Shown here one piece after another: positions 34,682 through 44,415 of a DNA stretch of 64,000 nucleotides. A program made the position numbers and the translations under genes. Source of the stretch: Paenibacillus phytorum (GTDB taxonomy: Bacteria; Bacillota; Bacilli; Paenibacillales; NBRC-103111); the NCBI RefSeq assembly GCF_013141715.1, contig NZ_WHOA01000147.1:62001-126000 (forward strand), read 5' to 3'. Every line of letters starts with the position of its first letter. Position 1 is the stretch's first letter. The notes under the pieces were generated by a model, which saw only the letters and a program-made list of their open reading frames with translations, was not told the origin of the DNA and did no database searches.

Positions 34682-35875
34682 ATGGAATTTGCTGCAGAAA
34701 AAATCAAAAAAAAACGTGAAAGACTGGGAATGACCCAAAAAGAAATGGCAGATGTAATTGGACTTGGAAAATACGGCGATCGAACAGTTAGAAGATGGGA
34801 AAACGCTGAATCAAATCCATCAGAAGTAGAATTGAAATTTATAATGGAGTTATCAGAGGAACCGCGCTATGCGAATCCTCCTTTGGAACAAGCAAGGTTT
34901 AAAACTATTGACTTATTCGCAGGAATTGGTGGAATACGCCTTGCTTTTCACAAATTAGGCGCTTATTCAGTTTTTTCTTCAGAGTGGGATAAATTCTCAC
35001 AAAAAACGTATAAAGCAAACTTTGGAGAAATACCTCACGGTGATATTACCAAAGTACATGAAGATGATATTCCTGATCACGATATTCTACTTGCAGGATT
35101 CCCATGCCAGCCATTCTCACAGGCAGGATTAAAGAAGGGGTTTGAAGATACCCGTGGAACATTGTTTCATGACATTGCAAGAATTATAGCAAAAAGACGT
35201 CCAAAAGCTTTTTTACTTGAAAATGTTAAGCAACTTTATGGTCATGATAAAGGTAGAACTTTTAAAACGATAAAAAGTGTGCTTGAAGAGCTAGATTATT
35301 CAGTAGATGAAAGTGTTCTTAGAGCAGCGGATTTTGGTGTACCACAAAATAGAGAGCGAATTTATATCGTTGGCTTTGATAACAAGCAGGGAGGAAGGAA
35401 GGTAATGCAAGAATTTATATTTCCTATTCCACCAAAAACCAAAACCAGAGTTGGGAATATACTTGAAAAAAGAGATGAGAAGTACTTTGAAAAATATACG
35501 ATCTCTGACAAACTTTACGAAGGACACATGCGTCGAAAGGAAATGCATAAGCAAAAAGGGAACGGGTTTGGGTTTAGTTTATTTAATGAAGATAGTGAGT
35601 ATACCAACACCATTAGTGCAAGATATTATAAGGACGGTAGTGAGATTCTAATCGAGCAGCCAGGCAAAAATCCTCGAAAGTTAACACCAACTGAATGTGC
35701 TAGATTGCAAGGGTTTCCTGACGATTTTGTAATTCCGGTCTCAGATTCTCAAGCATACCGTCAATTTGGAAATTCAGTTGCTGTTCCGGTTGTTGAGGAA
35801 ATTGCAAAAGAGATGCTAAAAGCTATGAGTGAGATGCTAATATTGGAGAGGGAAGAAAACGGAGTTCTAGTATAG
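34682..35875 (+). CDS. DNA (cytosine-5-)-methyltransferase with N-terminal XRE helix-turn-helix
   Basis: About 397 residues from ATG 34682 (GAGGTG upstream). An XRE-type helix-turn-helix (LGMTQKEMADVIGLGKYGDR, about 16-35) precedes the methylase. All main C5-methylase motifs are present: DLFAGIGGIRLAF (I), GFPCQPFSQAG (IV, catalytic Cys), FLLENVKQL (VI), RERIYIVGF (VIII), TECARLQGFPDDF (IX) and RQFGNSVAVPVV (X). The target domain is short. It protects host DNA for the nearby LlaJI-like nuclease. LlaJI systems usually have two methylases for an asymmetric site; only one is here. Confidence 0.9.
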   Translation: MEFAAEKIKKKRERLGMTQKEMADVIGLGKYGDRTVRRWENAESNPSEVELKFIMELSEEPRYANPPLEQARFKTIDLFAGIGGIRLAFHKLGAYSVFSSEWDKFSQKTYKANFGEIPHGDITKVHEDDIPDHDILLAGFPCQPFSQAGLKKGFEDTRGTLFHDIARIIAKRRPKAFLLENVKQLYGHDKGRTFKTIKSVLEELDYSVDESVLRAADFGVPQNRERIYIVGFDNKQGGRKVMQEFIFPIPPKTKTRVGNILEKRDEKYFEKYTISDKLYEGHMRRKEMHKQKGNGFGFSLFNEDSEYTNTISARYYKDGSEILIEQPGKNPRKLTPTECARLQGFPDDFVIPVSDSQAYRQFGNSVAVPVVEEIAKEMLKAMSEMLILEREENGVLV

Positions 35876-35881
35876 TGTTTA

Positions 35882-35916
35882 AAGACAGCCATGCAGGCAG
35901 GCTGTCTTGTCTTTTT
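35882..35916 (+). terminator. Terminator after the methyltransferase gene
   Basis: AAGACAGCC pairs perfectly with GGCTGTCTT around a nine-base loop, followed by GTCTTTTTC. Confidence 0.75.
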
Positions 35917-35978
35917 CATTTGCTTTATAAGGTTATACTTTATTCATAAATTATTATTCTTGTTTGGAGTGAGAATCA

Positions 35979-36431
35979 ATGAGGCGTCCGGACTATCTAG
36001 TACAACTACATAAGAACAGTCCGAGCTTAGCAAGTGTACCCTTTGATTTCGTACTTCAATGGCATCCACAGTTAAATTGTAATCTGTCGCCGGATCAACT
36101 AAAGCCACAGTCAAACAGAAAAGTTTGGTGGAAATGTAGTGTAGGACACGAATGGAAGGCATCGGTACAGCGTCGATTTCTAGGTGACGAATGTCCATTT
36201 TGTAGCGGAAAAAAAGTAACTGAGCAAACATGTTTAATGAATAAAAATCCCGAGCTTGCGGAAGAGTGGGATTTTCAGAAGAATGGGGAGCTAAGCCCAG
36301 AAAATGTTTTGCCAGGAAGTACAAAAAAAGTTTGGTGGTCTTGTGTTCGCGGCCATGAATGGCTGGCTAGAATTGATCATAGGAATAATGGCTCAGGCTG
36401 TCCCCAGTGCAGGAGAAAAGGACGGGAGTAA
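35979..36431 (+). CDS. Double zinc-ribbon protein (DUF4379-like)
   Basis: A 150-residue protein with two copies of the same module: VWWKCSVGHEWKASV with CPFCSGKK, and VWWSCVRGHEWLARI with CPQCRRKG. Each has two Cys pairs (C..GH.W, CxxC) as in the DUF4379 zinc-ribbon family, often seen near or fused to Vsr-like and restriction nucleases. It probably binds DNA as part of the surrounding restriction set. It ends in a basic tail without a nuclease domain. Confidence 0.8.
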   Translation: MRRPDYLVQLHKNSPSLASVPFDFVLQWHPQLNCNLSPDQLKPQSNRKVWWKCSVGHEWKASVQRRFLGDECPFCSGKKVTEQTCLMNKNPELAEEWDFQKNGELSPENVLPGSTKKVWWSCVRGHEWLARIDHRNNGSGCPQCRRKGRE

Positions 36432-36459
36432 GCAGGAATTCTATATACACTTAATTGAA

Positions 36460-36515
36460 AAAGTAATAGGCGATCAATTCTCAGTACTTTACTGAGATTG
36501 ATCGCCTATTACTTT
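36460..36515. terminator. Long hairpin after the zinc-ribbon gene
   Basis: Arms of 26-27 bases (one unpaired T) starting AAAGTAATAGGCGATCAAT and closing with ATTGATCGCCTATTACTTT around a CTT loop. A-rich and T-rich flanks make it a terminator for either strand. No gene lies between it and 36737. Confidence 0.7.
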
Positions 36516-36736
36516 TAGTAACCTATTATAACTTTTGATACTAAGATATAAAGAGAGTGAAAGGTTTGATCATTTTCGAACTATTAACCAAGAAAAAGAA
36601 TGAATTCTTTTTTATTCATGCAATATTGCTTTTTCAAGAAAATCATACAAGTTTAGAAAAAGAGGTATAAAGTCTATTTTATCGAAATTACATATGTTGA
36701 AATGCAGTTAATGTTATGTGAGGAGATTAAATTACA

Positions 36737-38233
36737 ATGCCAGCAAATAGACAGGGCGAGTTTACAGAAATTCATCATAATTTCTTTGGAAGTGTTGAAG
36801 GTGGATTTACAGCAATTACATCACAAGAAATCAATCAGGTAACATTTAATGTTAAAGTAAGCATTCGAAATGTACTCATTAAACGGTTGGGGGAAGGGAA
36901 TATCGCTAGGACTGGCAACGGGATTTCTCCTGACATGCTATTCCATATCTGGCCAGGTACAGAAGGAATTGCTGCATCTGGTGATAGAACGTTTCCGTGT
37001 AAATTTGGAAAACCACAAGGTAACGAAATGACAGCATATTTTTCTCGTATAGTACCTAAAGAACGAATGAGTGATGGGGATATTTGGTTTGTATTTTTTC
37101 GTGATGGTGATGTAACACCTTGGTTTGGTCTTATGAAAGAAAATGTCTGGGACCACTTCTTTAGTGGTTCTAATATGAGAGTTGAAGATACTTCTGGGAT
37201 CCGTGAAAGTGTACCTACTTTTGGCGCTGAGGTAACAGAACATGTTACAGGTGGGTCCAATTTAATTTTATATGGTGCTCCTGGTACAGGGAAGAGTTTT
37301 GAGCTAGAGAAGAGGGCTAACACTAATGTTACAAGAGTGACGTTCCATTCGGAATACACCTATTACGATTTTGTAGGTAGTTATAAACCAGTTCCAATCT
37401 ATAGCAAAGAAATAATGGATTTTATTTCGGCGGACGGAGGGCCAATAGAAACTGGCCAACCTTATATTGATTATCAATTTGTGCCAGGTCCTTTTGCAAT
37501 TATATTACGGGATGCGCTTCTTTGCCCATATGAAATGCATACATTGAAAATCGAAGAGCTGAATCGTGCAAACGCGGCCTCTGTATTTGGTGATCTGTTT
37601 CAACTGCTTGATAGAAGAGAAAATGGAGAAAGTGAATATAGAATTACACCTACAAAAGAATTGTATAATTATCTTAAGAAAAATGTGCCAAATTTAGGTA
37701 ATGAAATATATATTCCTGCAAACTTAAATATTTTTGCAACTATGAACAGTGCCGATCAAGGTGTATTTGTAATGGATTCAGCTTTCAAACGGAGATGGAA
37801 CTTCGAATACATGGCAATAAAATTAAGAGGAATTAAACATGAGAATGAACCCGTTCAATATGAAAATGGGAATATCTCATGGAGTTCTTTTGTTGAAAAT
37901 ATTAATGAACGCCTCGCAGAAATTAAAATTAATGAAGACAAGCATATTGGCCCTTATTTTATGAAAAGTGGAGAACCCTCTAATCGTTCGAAAATTGCTT
38001 CTAAGCTTCTTGTGTACCTCTGGGATGATGTTGTGCGGCATAATCGCAATCAATTTTTCCTTGATGAATATAAAACATTCGCTCAGTTAGTAAAAGCATA
38101 TGAGGCAGATAAGAAAATTTTTGTGTTTAATATAAATACTCAAGAAGAAGATGTTGAAGAGGAACGTACTGAAGAATTATCAGGTGTGGTAGATGTGCAT
38201 GAGGAATTAATGGGCCTGACTAATGAAAAGTAG
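36737..38233 (+). CDS. McrB-like AAA+ NTPase of a LlaJI-type restriction system
   Basis: A 498-residue protein. Residues 1-165 form a separate recognition domain (GSVEGGFTAITSQ, LFHIWPGTEGIAASGDR, DGDIWFVFFRDGD). The AAA+ domain has LYGAPGTGKSFEL (Walker A, about 178-190), HSEYTYYDFVGSYKP, IEELNRANAASVFGDL (Walker B) and ATMNSADQGVFVMDSAFKRR. In LlaJI systems this protein is the motor that brings together and activates the nuclease encoded next. The C-terminal 25 residues are very acidic. It overlaps the nuclease gene by 11 bases. Confidence 0.85.
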   Translation: MPANRQGEFTEIHHNFFGSVEGGFTAITSQEINQVTFNVKVSIRNVLIKRLGEGNIARTGNGISPDMLFHIWPGTEGIAASGDRTFPCKFGKPQGNEMTAYFSRIVPKERMSDGDIWFVFFRDGDVTPWFGLMKENVWDHFFSGSNMRVEDTSGIRESVPTFGAEVTEHVTGGSNLILYGAPGTGKSFELEKRANTNVTRVTFHSEYTYYDFVGSYKPVPIYSKEIMDFISADGGPIETGQPYIDYQFVPGPFAIILRDALLCPYEMHTLKIEELNRANAASVFGDLFQLLDRRENGESEYRITPTKELYNYLKKNVPNLGNEIYIPANLNIFATMNSADQGVFVMDSAFKRRWNFEYMAIKLRGIKHENEPVQYENGNISWSSFVENINERLAEIKINEDKHIGPYFMKSGEPSNRSKIASKLLVYLWDDVVRHNRNQFFLDEYKTFAQLVKAYEADKKIFVFNINTQEEDVEEERTEELSGVVDVHEELMGLTNEK

Positions 38234-39512
38234 AAAAATAAGGGATTTATGCTTTATAGAATCGAAAGAATATTCTTTGGATAAGTATGAACTTCCCCAA
38301 AAGTTGCTATTGAATTCGGATATTATAACTAAAAAGGATAGTAAATTTTATTTTAACCTAACGGGTTTCTTGGTCCATAACGATAATATATTTATTGTTT
38401 TTCCGAAAAATCATAAGATTCCTGACGATGAGCCAGAACTATTAGAACATATTCGCACACTTGCTGGAGTTTTATTAAGATATCAAAACGAGACTTCGCT
38501 AGAAGAAAACGAAAATGAGCTATTATTTGGAAATACGAGCAATGATACTGCAGAAGGTATTGCAGCATCACTGTGGATAATTAGAGATTATATTGAGTAC
38601 GGTTTAATTCAACGACAATTTCAAAGTAATACTCTTTCAGGTAGTAACATTGACTGGACAAGAACAATAAATACGTCACATCCAATTTTCTCGTCTTCAG
38701 GAGTTGTATATACAACCCCTAAGTATCGTAAAAAGTCACTAGATTTGAATAATATTCTTCGTTCAATACATGAGTATGTTGTCCTTAGAAGTTTTCAAAA
38801 ATATGGCTGGATTCTAGGTTACAATACATTTGATAATGTCACCATTAATGAAGAGTTGCCTTGCAATGAGGAGTTAGCTACTTATCTTCTTAGCAAGGAA
38901 CTTAATTCAATATTCAATGATAGAGAAATAAAACTAATGAATACTTTAATAGAATTTATTAATGGCTCCGATAACAAGAATCAGAAGACTACTCTAGACA
39001 CACTGGCTACCAATTATTTTCATAATGTATGGGAAGCAATGTGTAGTTTTGTATTTCGTAACGAGTATAAAACGCTAAAAAAATATATTCCTAAACCAAT
39101 TTGGCATTTATCTGATAATCGAACAGAATCCACACATCAAAGACCTGATATACTGATTGTAAGGCAAAACAAGCTCTATATTTTAGATGCTAAATACTAC
39201 AATACTCCAAAATCCTTGCCTGGATGGCAGGATCTTGTCAAACAGTTTTTTTATGCGTATTCATTAAAGCATAAATTCCGTAACATGGTTAATGTGTTGC
39301 TGTTTCCTAGCACTGTTGATGATCTATTGGAGTTCTATGGATATGTTGATATTCAGAATCAACCAAGCTTAGGTAAAATACAATCATTTTCCTTAGATAC
39401 ATTATCTTTAATGAAGGATTATTCCAATTATCAATATGGAAGATGGATGGACGTTCTGATATTGAAGATTAATTGTTTGAATGATAATGCTATTACATCG
39501 ACACAGGATTAA
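38223..39512 (+). CDS. LlaJI-family restriction endonuclease
   Basis: A 429-residue nuclease. The family features GSNIDWTRTINTSHPIF (about 140-156) and the PD-(D/E)xK site RPDILIVRQNKLYILDAKYY (about 305-324; Asp, Asp, Lys) are clear, followed by QDLVKQFFYAYSL. In LlaJI it is the R2 subunit, related to McrC, and cuts unmethylated target sites with its NTPase partner. It is translationally coupled to that partner and probably protected by the methylase at 34682. Confidence 0.85.
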   Translation: MKSRKIRDLCFIESKEYSLDKYELPQKLLLNSDIITKKDSKFYFNLTGFLVHNDNIFIVFPKNHKIPDDEPELLEHIRTLAGVLLRYQNETSLEENENELLFGNTSNDTAEGIAASLWIIRDYIEYGLIQRQFQSNTLSGSNIDWTRTINTSHPIFSSSGVVYTTPKYRKKSLDLNNILRSIHEYVVLRSFQKYGWILGYNTFDNVTINEELPCNEELATYLLSKELNSIFNDREIKLMNTLIEFINGSDNKNQKTTLDTLATNYFHNVWEAMCSFVFRNEYKTLKKYIPKPIWHLSDNRTESTHQRPDILIVRQNKLYILDAKYYNTPKSLPGWQDLVKQFFYAYSLKHKFRNMVNVLLFPSTVDDLLEFYGYVDIQNQPSLGKIQSFSLDTLSLMKDYSNYQYGRWMDVLILKINCLNDNAITSTQD

Positions 39513-39627
39513 GTAGATGGGGTTACTTAAATGACTACTTGGAGAATACCAAATTAATGGGAATTAACAAATGTGTCATAACTCGATGAACTGGAGAAAC
39601 TCACTAGATTAGTGAGGTGACGATCGC

Positions 39628-39682
39628 CTGTTGTATAAAAACCACGAATCTGCTTAGCAAATTCGTGGTTTTTATACAACAG
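39628..39682. terminator. Perfect 22-bp hairpin between two restriction operons
   Basis: The left arm starts CTGTTGTATAAAAACCACG and is exactly complementary to the right arm ending TATACAACAG, with an 11-base loop. T-runs lie inside the stem (GGTTTTTATAC), so it can terminate from either side. Confidence 0.65.
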
Positions 39683-39770
39683 GGCTCTGATACATTTTTT
39701 AACTAAATCTTATAAATGATGACTCTTAAAAGAGAATTCTAATCTGTAATAAAAATTGTGAGGTCTAACT

Positions 39771-41684
39771 GTGAAAATTACAAACAAGCTTTTTAATGTT
39801 TTTGATAGAGTCTCTTTTACATATTCAACAAAATCAACAGACGCTGATGAAACAAAAGCAACGTATCAAGAGAACTGGAATGAGTGGAAAAAATTAATTG
39901 AAAGTGTTGTTGGAAATTTCCAACAACAGAAACTAGTATTAGATGGTACAGAATCATGGCAAAACAGCGGGCATTTGTCAAATCGTTTTTGGTCACGTCT
40001 AAAATTTAATAATCAATTGAATTCTGCATCATGCATAGCTTTAATGATCGATAGAAATAGATTGAGAGTATATTTAGAGTGGCATGACAAAATTGCTGAC
40101 TCTTCCACTAATAATTTGACAGCTCACAATGATTGGGTAAATCATTTGGATGAATGGATTCATCATTCAAATATCCCCGTTGAACGATATAGTGTATGGA
40201 CATCTAACCAAAGTATTCAAGATGAATACATTAACCTAGAAAGTTACATTAATAACGAGAACATAGAAAAAACTATTGAAAACGAGTTGAAGAATAGCAG
40301 AAAAGCATGGGTGCGTGTAGGTGTTCTTTATGATAAGACGGAGGCCGTTGAATGGAATAATGCAGAAGCAGTTTTATCAAAATGTGTAGAGCAGCTTCTA
40401 TGGCTCTACAAAAACTCTGTAAAGGATTATATTCCAACCAGTGATAACAGTGACACAAAGTTATTTCTAAATGAAAATACAACTTATAGTGGAATTTCAA
40501 CTGAAGATAATACTATTACAATTAATGACAATGAAGTGTCCGTATTACTTAATAATATTAAAGTCTTCATCAAACAAAAAGGGTTCATGTACCCCAACCA
40601 TTGGATCGAGAACTTCTTCCTATCCCTAAAAGCAAAGCCCTTCGTCATTCTGGCGGGTGTCTCCGGCACTGGCAAAACCAAGCTCGTGAAGCTATTCGCT
40701 GAGGCCGTAGGAGCAACGGCGAGTAATGGCCAATTCTCATTAGTTCCAGTCCGACCGGATTGGAGCGATCCTTCTGATCTGTTGGGTTACAAGGATTTGT
40801 CGGGTGTTTTTCGACCTGGGAAGTTAACGGAGGTGTTGGTTGAGGCTTCAAAGCCGAGCAACCAACATAAGCCCTATTTTATCTGCTTGGATGAGATGAA
40901 TTTGGCTAGGGTTGAGCATTATTTCAGTGATTTACTGAGTGTGCTTGAGACGCAAGAGTGGGATAACCATCGGATTGTAACAACGCCGCTCATACATAGA
41001 GACTCCCTGCAAAATGAGTCAGATAAGCAAGTGTACGGCAACCTACATCTGCCAGACAATGTTTACATTGTTGGAACGGTGAATATGGATGAGACGACGC
41101 ATCCTTTTAGCAAAAAGGTATTAGACCGCGCCAACACAATCGAGTTTAATTACATTGATCTTGCTCAATATCCAACGGTTGAAGGAACACCGGCTAGTGA
41201 AGGTGCTGCGGTTCCTCCTAATTCATTATTGCGAAGCGAATATTTGCAATTGGTTGATGTTTATCATGACTATAAGCAGTTAACGGAAGAGACGACTGAG
41301 TTATTGGTGAAGATCAATGGGATTTTGGAGCAGATTCATTCGCACGTAGGGTTTCGGATCCGGGATGCGGTCTGTTTTTACATGATTTATAATGATCGGT
41401 TTGCTTTACTCAGTAAGGAAGCGGCATTCGATATGCAATTGTTGCAGAAGATTTTGCCCCGTATCCAAGGGAGTAATTCGTCTGTGAAAAAAGCTTTGCT
41501 TCAATTAATGCAGGTGGCTCAGGATCGTAGCTTACCTATTACGGAATATATGGAGGATGCCTCTAAACTGTATCTCTCCCCGGAGACGTTAGCAGTGTCC
41601 AAATATCCACAAAGTGCAAGGAAAATCGCCTTCATGCTACGGAGGTTAGAAGAAGATGGCTTTACCTCATACTGGCTCTCTTAA
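39771..41684 (+). CDS. McrB-like AAA+ NTPase paired with a DUF2357 nuclease
   Basis: A 637-residue protein starting at GTG. The N-terminal 280 residues are a variable recognition region (MrcB-N/DUF3578-like position). The AAA+ core has LAGVSGTGKTKLVKLF (about 291-306), VRPDWSDPSDLLGYKD, FICLDEMNLARVEHYF (Walker B) and GTVNMDETTHPFSKKVLDRA. With the following DUF2357 nuclease, this forms a two-gene type IV-like restriction module, distinct in sequence from the two other McrB-type proteins here. From about 40,560 base composition and codon use become more GC-rich, suggesting a mosaic gene. Confidence 0.83.
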   Translation: MKITNKLFNVFDRVSFTYSTKSTDADETKATYQENWNEWKKLIESVVGNFQQQKLVLDGTESWQNSGHLSNRFWSRLKFNNQLNSASCIALMIDRNRLRVYLEWHDKIADSSTNNLTAHNDWVNHLDEWIHHSNIPVERYSVWTSNQSIQDEYINLESYINNENIEKTIENELKNSRKAWVRVGVLYDKTEAVEWNNAEAVLSKCVEQLLWLYKNSVKDYIPTSDNSDTKLFLNENTTYSGISTEDNTITINDNEVSVLLNNIKVFIKQKGFMYPNHWIENFFLSLKAKPFVILAGVSGTGKTKLVKLFAEAVGATASNGQFSLVPVRPDWSDPSDLLGYKDLSGVFRPGKLTEVLVEASKPSNQHKPYFICLDEMNLARVEHYFSDLLSVLETQEWDNHRIVTTPLIHRDSLQNESDKQVYGNLHLPDNVYIVGTVNMDETTHPFSKKVLDRANTIEFNYIDLAQYPTVEGTPASEGAAVPPNSLLRSEYLQLVDVYHDYKQLTEETTELLVKINGILEQIHSHVGFRIRDAVCFYMIYNDRFALLSKEAAFDMQLLQKILPRIQGSNSSVKKALLQLMQVAQDRSLPITEYMEDASKLYLSPETLAVSKYPQSARKIAFMLRRLEEDGFTSYWLS

Positions 41685-44067
41685 TCAAAGCACGGAATTG
41701 CTGCGAATCGAGACGAATCTGTTCAATCTCTATATTCAGGGCAAGCCGTTCCATCCCACGGTTGAAACTTTGAATCTCCATCGTAATGTGGATGAGGAGT
41801 GGGTGGATGCCCATTTTCACGCTGCGCCGCTGGTGGATTCGTTAGTCATAGATTCTATTTCTGTTTTCTCTCATGAACACAGGGCGATGACAAGTTGGAG
41901 TTCGGGTGATTTGTGTACGCCGACTTTTTATGAAACTCAGGCCTATGAACTGGTCATTGAAAAGAAGGCGGATATTGCCTTAACCTTTCACCACGACAAT
42001 ATCCATGTGAGACAGGCGATTAAGCCGCTGGGGAAGATGATTTTATCAGGGATTCTTAATTTTCAAAATGAAGTGGGACTCTCTGAACTTGAGCTTCGAT
42101 TGAATGGTGAGGCTATTTTTCGTCTCCAGTTAGAGATTTTTCCATCGAAAATAGATTATAAGAATGACTATCAGATGATCCTTAACGATGTTAATGAACA
42201 GATTTATAATCTTTCCTTCGATTTTCTGCGGAAAACGTACAATCTCACAGGGTTAAAAGAAACGAATCATCAGAGTTTGACGGAGTATTTTACGATTTTG
42301 CAGCATGTATTTACGCAGCTTGTGCAGGCTGTTGAGAGGATCAAGCTATCACCACACTCTAAGCTTCAAAGCGAGAATCGCCTGATAGACGCTGCACGTG
42401 TGAAAAGAGCTGGAAAAGAGAACATTGCCTTCCTAGCCAAACGCCCACATCTATTAGCCAAGGATCCGATGAACGGGGTCATTGAGATAGGAGGCCAGCG
42501 ATATACACCGACTCATTTGCTTGAGACTAAACGCCATGTTCATTATGATACGGCTGAGAATCGCTTCGTAAAATGGGTGCTTGTACGCATTGGGCAGAAG
42601 CTTAAGGATGTTAAAACGCGTTTAGCTCAAAAAAGTCGTGTGGAAGATCCTAATCTTACGAATAAGCTTAATCTTATGCAGAGTCAGGTGCAGCGGCTGT
42701 TACAGCATGATTTTTTGGATGTTGGCGAGATGAGGCAGCTGTCTATTTCTCTAGTTTTGCAAATGGCATCAGGTTACCGAGAGGTATACCGTTATTATTT
42801 AATGCTGTTAAAAGGTTTGTCGATTCAGAATGATCTTTTCCGATTATCGATGAAAGATTTGGCTCAGCTCTATGAATACTGGTGTTTCTTGAAGATTCAC
42901 CATCTTTTAAGCAAAAAGTATGAGCTGCTCAAACAAGATATTATCAAAATCAATCGGAGTGGGCTGTTCGTCACACTGGATAAGTCCCAGCAGGCGAAGA
43001 TGGTGTATAAGAACCCGTTGAACGGGGAGATTTTTACGCTGTTTTATAATTCGTTGCCTAAAGATGATCGGCATAGTCCGACGCTGTCCCAGCGGCCAGA
43101 TAATGTCCTGACTTTGAAAAAGAACGACGCCGCGGCGGAGTATAAATACATTTTCGATGCCAAATATCGCATTAATCCTGCTTATGAGGGAACGCCATAC
43201 TTCGAGAGGTACCGGATGCCGGGGCCGGAAGAGGATGATATTAATACGATGCATCGCTATCGGGATGCGATTGTGTATTCGGAGGGGCAGGGGAAAGAGT
43301 ACGAGCGGAGCATGTTTGGTGCTTATGTGTTGTTTCCCTATCATGACGAGGAGCGGTTCCAGCAGCATAAGTTTTATAGAAGTGTGGAGCTCATTAATAT
43401 TGGGGCTTTTCCATTTTTGCCGAATTCGACGAGCTTGATGGAGAAGTTCCTGGACGAGATTATCATGGATAGTCCGGAGAAAGCCTATGAGCGGACGACG
43501 AGGCCGCGAGGGACGAAGGAGTATTACGGGAATAAGCTATCCGGGAAGAATGTGCTAGTGGGGGCTTTGAGTAAGAAGCCGCAATTGGAGGCTGCGTTGG
43601 AGCATGGATTTTATCATACTCCTCTTCGGAATATTACGGATCATAAGGTGTTGACTAGATTAGAATTCGTCGCGTTATATCAGTCGATTCGTTTGTTTGG
43701 TGCGGATGATGCGGGCATCTCGTGGTATGGAAGAGTGAAAGATTGGAAGGTTGTTCCACGCTCTGCGATAACGGCCATTCCCTCTAGTAGAGGTGCAACG
43801 GATGAGCTTTATGTTGTGTTTGAGGTGGACGAGTGGGTGAAAAGAGAAAGAGTGATAATTCCCGCGGGGCATGGGATTTATCGGATTTTGTATACGACGG
43901 ATTACATGCTTAATAGGGCGAAGGAAGTTTCTGAACTGCGTTTGGAAACGGAAGAGGAATTGCGGGATTGGCGTGAGAAAAGGCGTGTGGGTAAGGTGAA
44001 GGTGACGCTGGATCGGGAGCATTTGGATTTGGGGAGTAGTGTTTTGGGGATTGGGTTGGAGGACTAA
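41656..44067 (+). CDS. DUF2357 PD-(D/E)xK nuclease (McrC-like partner)
   Basis: An 803-residue protein. It has an N-terminal beta-rich DUF2357 region (RIETNLFNLYIQGKPF, about 16-31), a helical middle, and a nuclease core YKYIFDAKYRIN (about 496-507) with an Asp...Asp-x-Lys site, then a C-terminal domain of about 200 residues. It overlaps the NTPase gene by 29 bases and has GGAGG ten bases before the ATG. The pair probably restricts modified or foreign DNA. An 83-bp piece of this gene (43187-43269) recurs at 45641, a sign of past duplication. Confidence 0.83.
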   Translation: MALPHTGSLNQSTELLRIETNLFNLYIQGKPFHPTVETLNLHRNVDEEWVDAHFHAAPLVDSLVIDSISVFSHEHRAMTSWSSGDLCTPTFYETQAYELVIEKKADIALTFHHDNIHVRQAIKPLGKMILSGILNFQNEVGLSELELRLNGEAIFRLQLEIFPSKIDYKNDYQMILNDVNEQIYNLSFDFLRKTYNLTGLKETNHQSLTEYFTILQHVFTQLVQAVERIKLSPHSKLQSENRLIDAARVKRAGKENIAFLAKRPHLLAKDPMNGVIEIGGQRYTPTHLLETKRHVHYDTAENRFVKWVLVRIGQKLKDVKTRLAQKSRVEDPNLTNKLNLMQSQVQRLLQHDFLDVGEMRQLSISLVLQMASGYREVYRYYLMLLKGLSIQNDLFRLSMKDLAQLYEYWCFLKIHHLLSKKYELLKQDIIKINRSGLFVTLDKSQQAKMVYKNPLNGEIFTLFYNSLPKDDRHSPTLSQRPDNVLTLKKNDAAAEYKYIFDAKYRINPAYEGTPYFERYRMPGPEEDDINTMHRYRDAIVYSEGQGKEYERSMFGAYVLFPYHDEERFQQHKFYRSVELINIGAFPFLPNSTSLMEKFLDEIIMDSPEKAYERTTRPRGTKEYYGNKLSGKNVLVGALSKKPQLEAALEHGFYHTPLRNITDHKVLTRLEFVALYQSIRLFGADDAGISWYGRVKDWKVVPRSAITAIPSSRGATDELYVVFEVDEWVKRERVIIPAGHGIYRILYTTDYMLNRAKEVSELRLETEEELRDWREKRRVGKVKVTLDREHLDLGSSVLGIGLED
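43187..43269 (+). repeat. Source copy of an 83-bp duplication inside the DUF2357 gene
   Basis: It matches 45641-45723 at 82 of 83 positions; the one difference is CAT versus CAC, a synonymous change. Confidence 0.85.
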
Positions 44068-44104
44068 GGTTGAAAACACTAATGCGTTTATTGCCATTGT
44101 GTAA

Positions 44105-44116
44105 TATGATATCATA
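44105..44116. promoter_or_regulatory. Palindrome upstream of the toxin-antitoxin pair
   Basis: TATGATATCATA is a perfect 12-base palindrome 30 bases before the antitoxin start, with a second half-site (ATCATATA) after it. Such dyads typically bind the antitoxin for autorepression. Confidence 0.45.
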
Positions 44117-44145
44117 ATCATATATTCAAATTGGTGGTGATTATT

Positions 44146-44415
44146 ATGGATGAAGTACGAACTACAGAAGACTTAATGGAACAGTTATCAAACATGAACA
44201 GAGAGAATTCTGTGCGTCAGGTCTTTATTCCTGGAAAAGGGAAATTCACAATTGTTCTACAAGAGGAAGATCCTAATTCCATTGCCACGGATGTTGAATT
44301 AAATCCTTACCTAAAACAAATGATGAATGAGAGTATGGAAGCATATAAAGTAGGGCGAACAAAGTCCACTTCTGAATTACTAAAATCCTTATCTCCAAAG
44401 GATTTTAGTAAATGA
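44146..44415 (+). CDS. Putative antitoxin
   Basis: An 89-residue acidic protein beginning MDEVRTTEDLMEQL. The ATG at 44146 is preferred over an upstream TTG at 44131 because GGTGGTGA lies before it. No clear DNA-binding motif. Its C-terminal half (LKQMMNESMEAYKVGRTKST, LKSLSPKDF) looks like the toxin-wrapping tail of RelB/ParD-type antitoxins. It overlaps the toxin gene by four bases (ATGA). Confidence 0.65.
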   Translation: MDEVRTTEDLMEQLSNMNRENSVRQVFIPGKGKFTIVLQEEDPNSIATDVELNPYLKQMMNESMEAYKVGRTKSTSELLKSLSPKDFSK

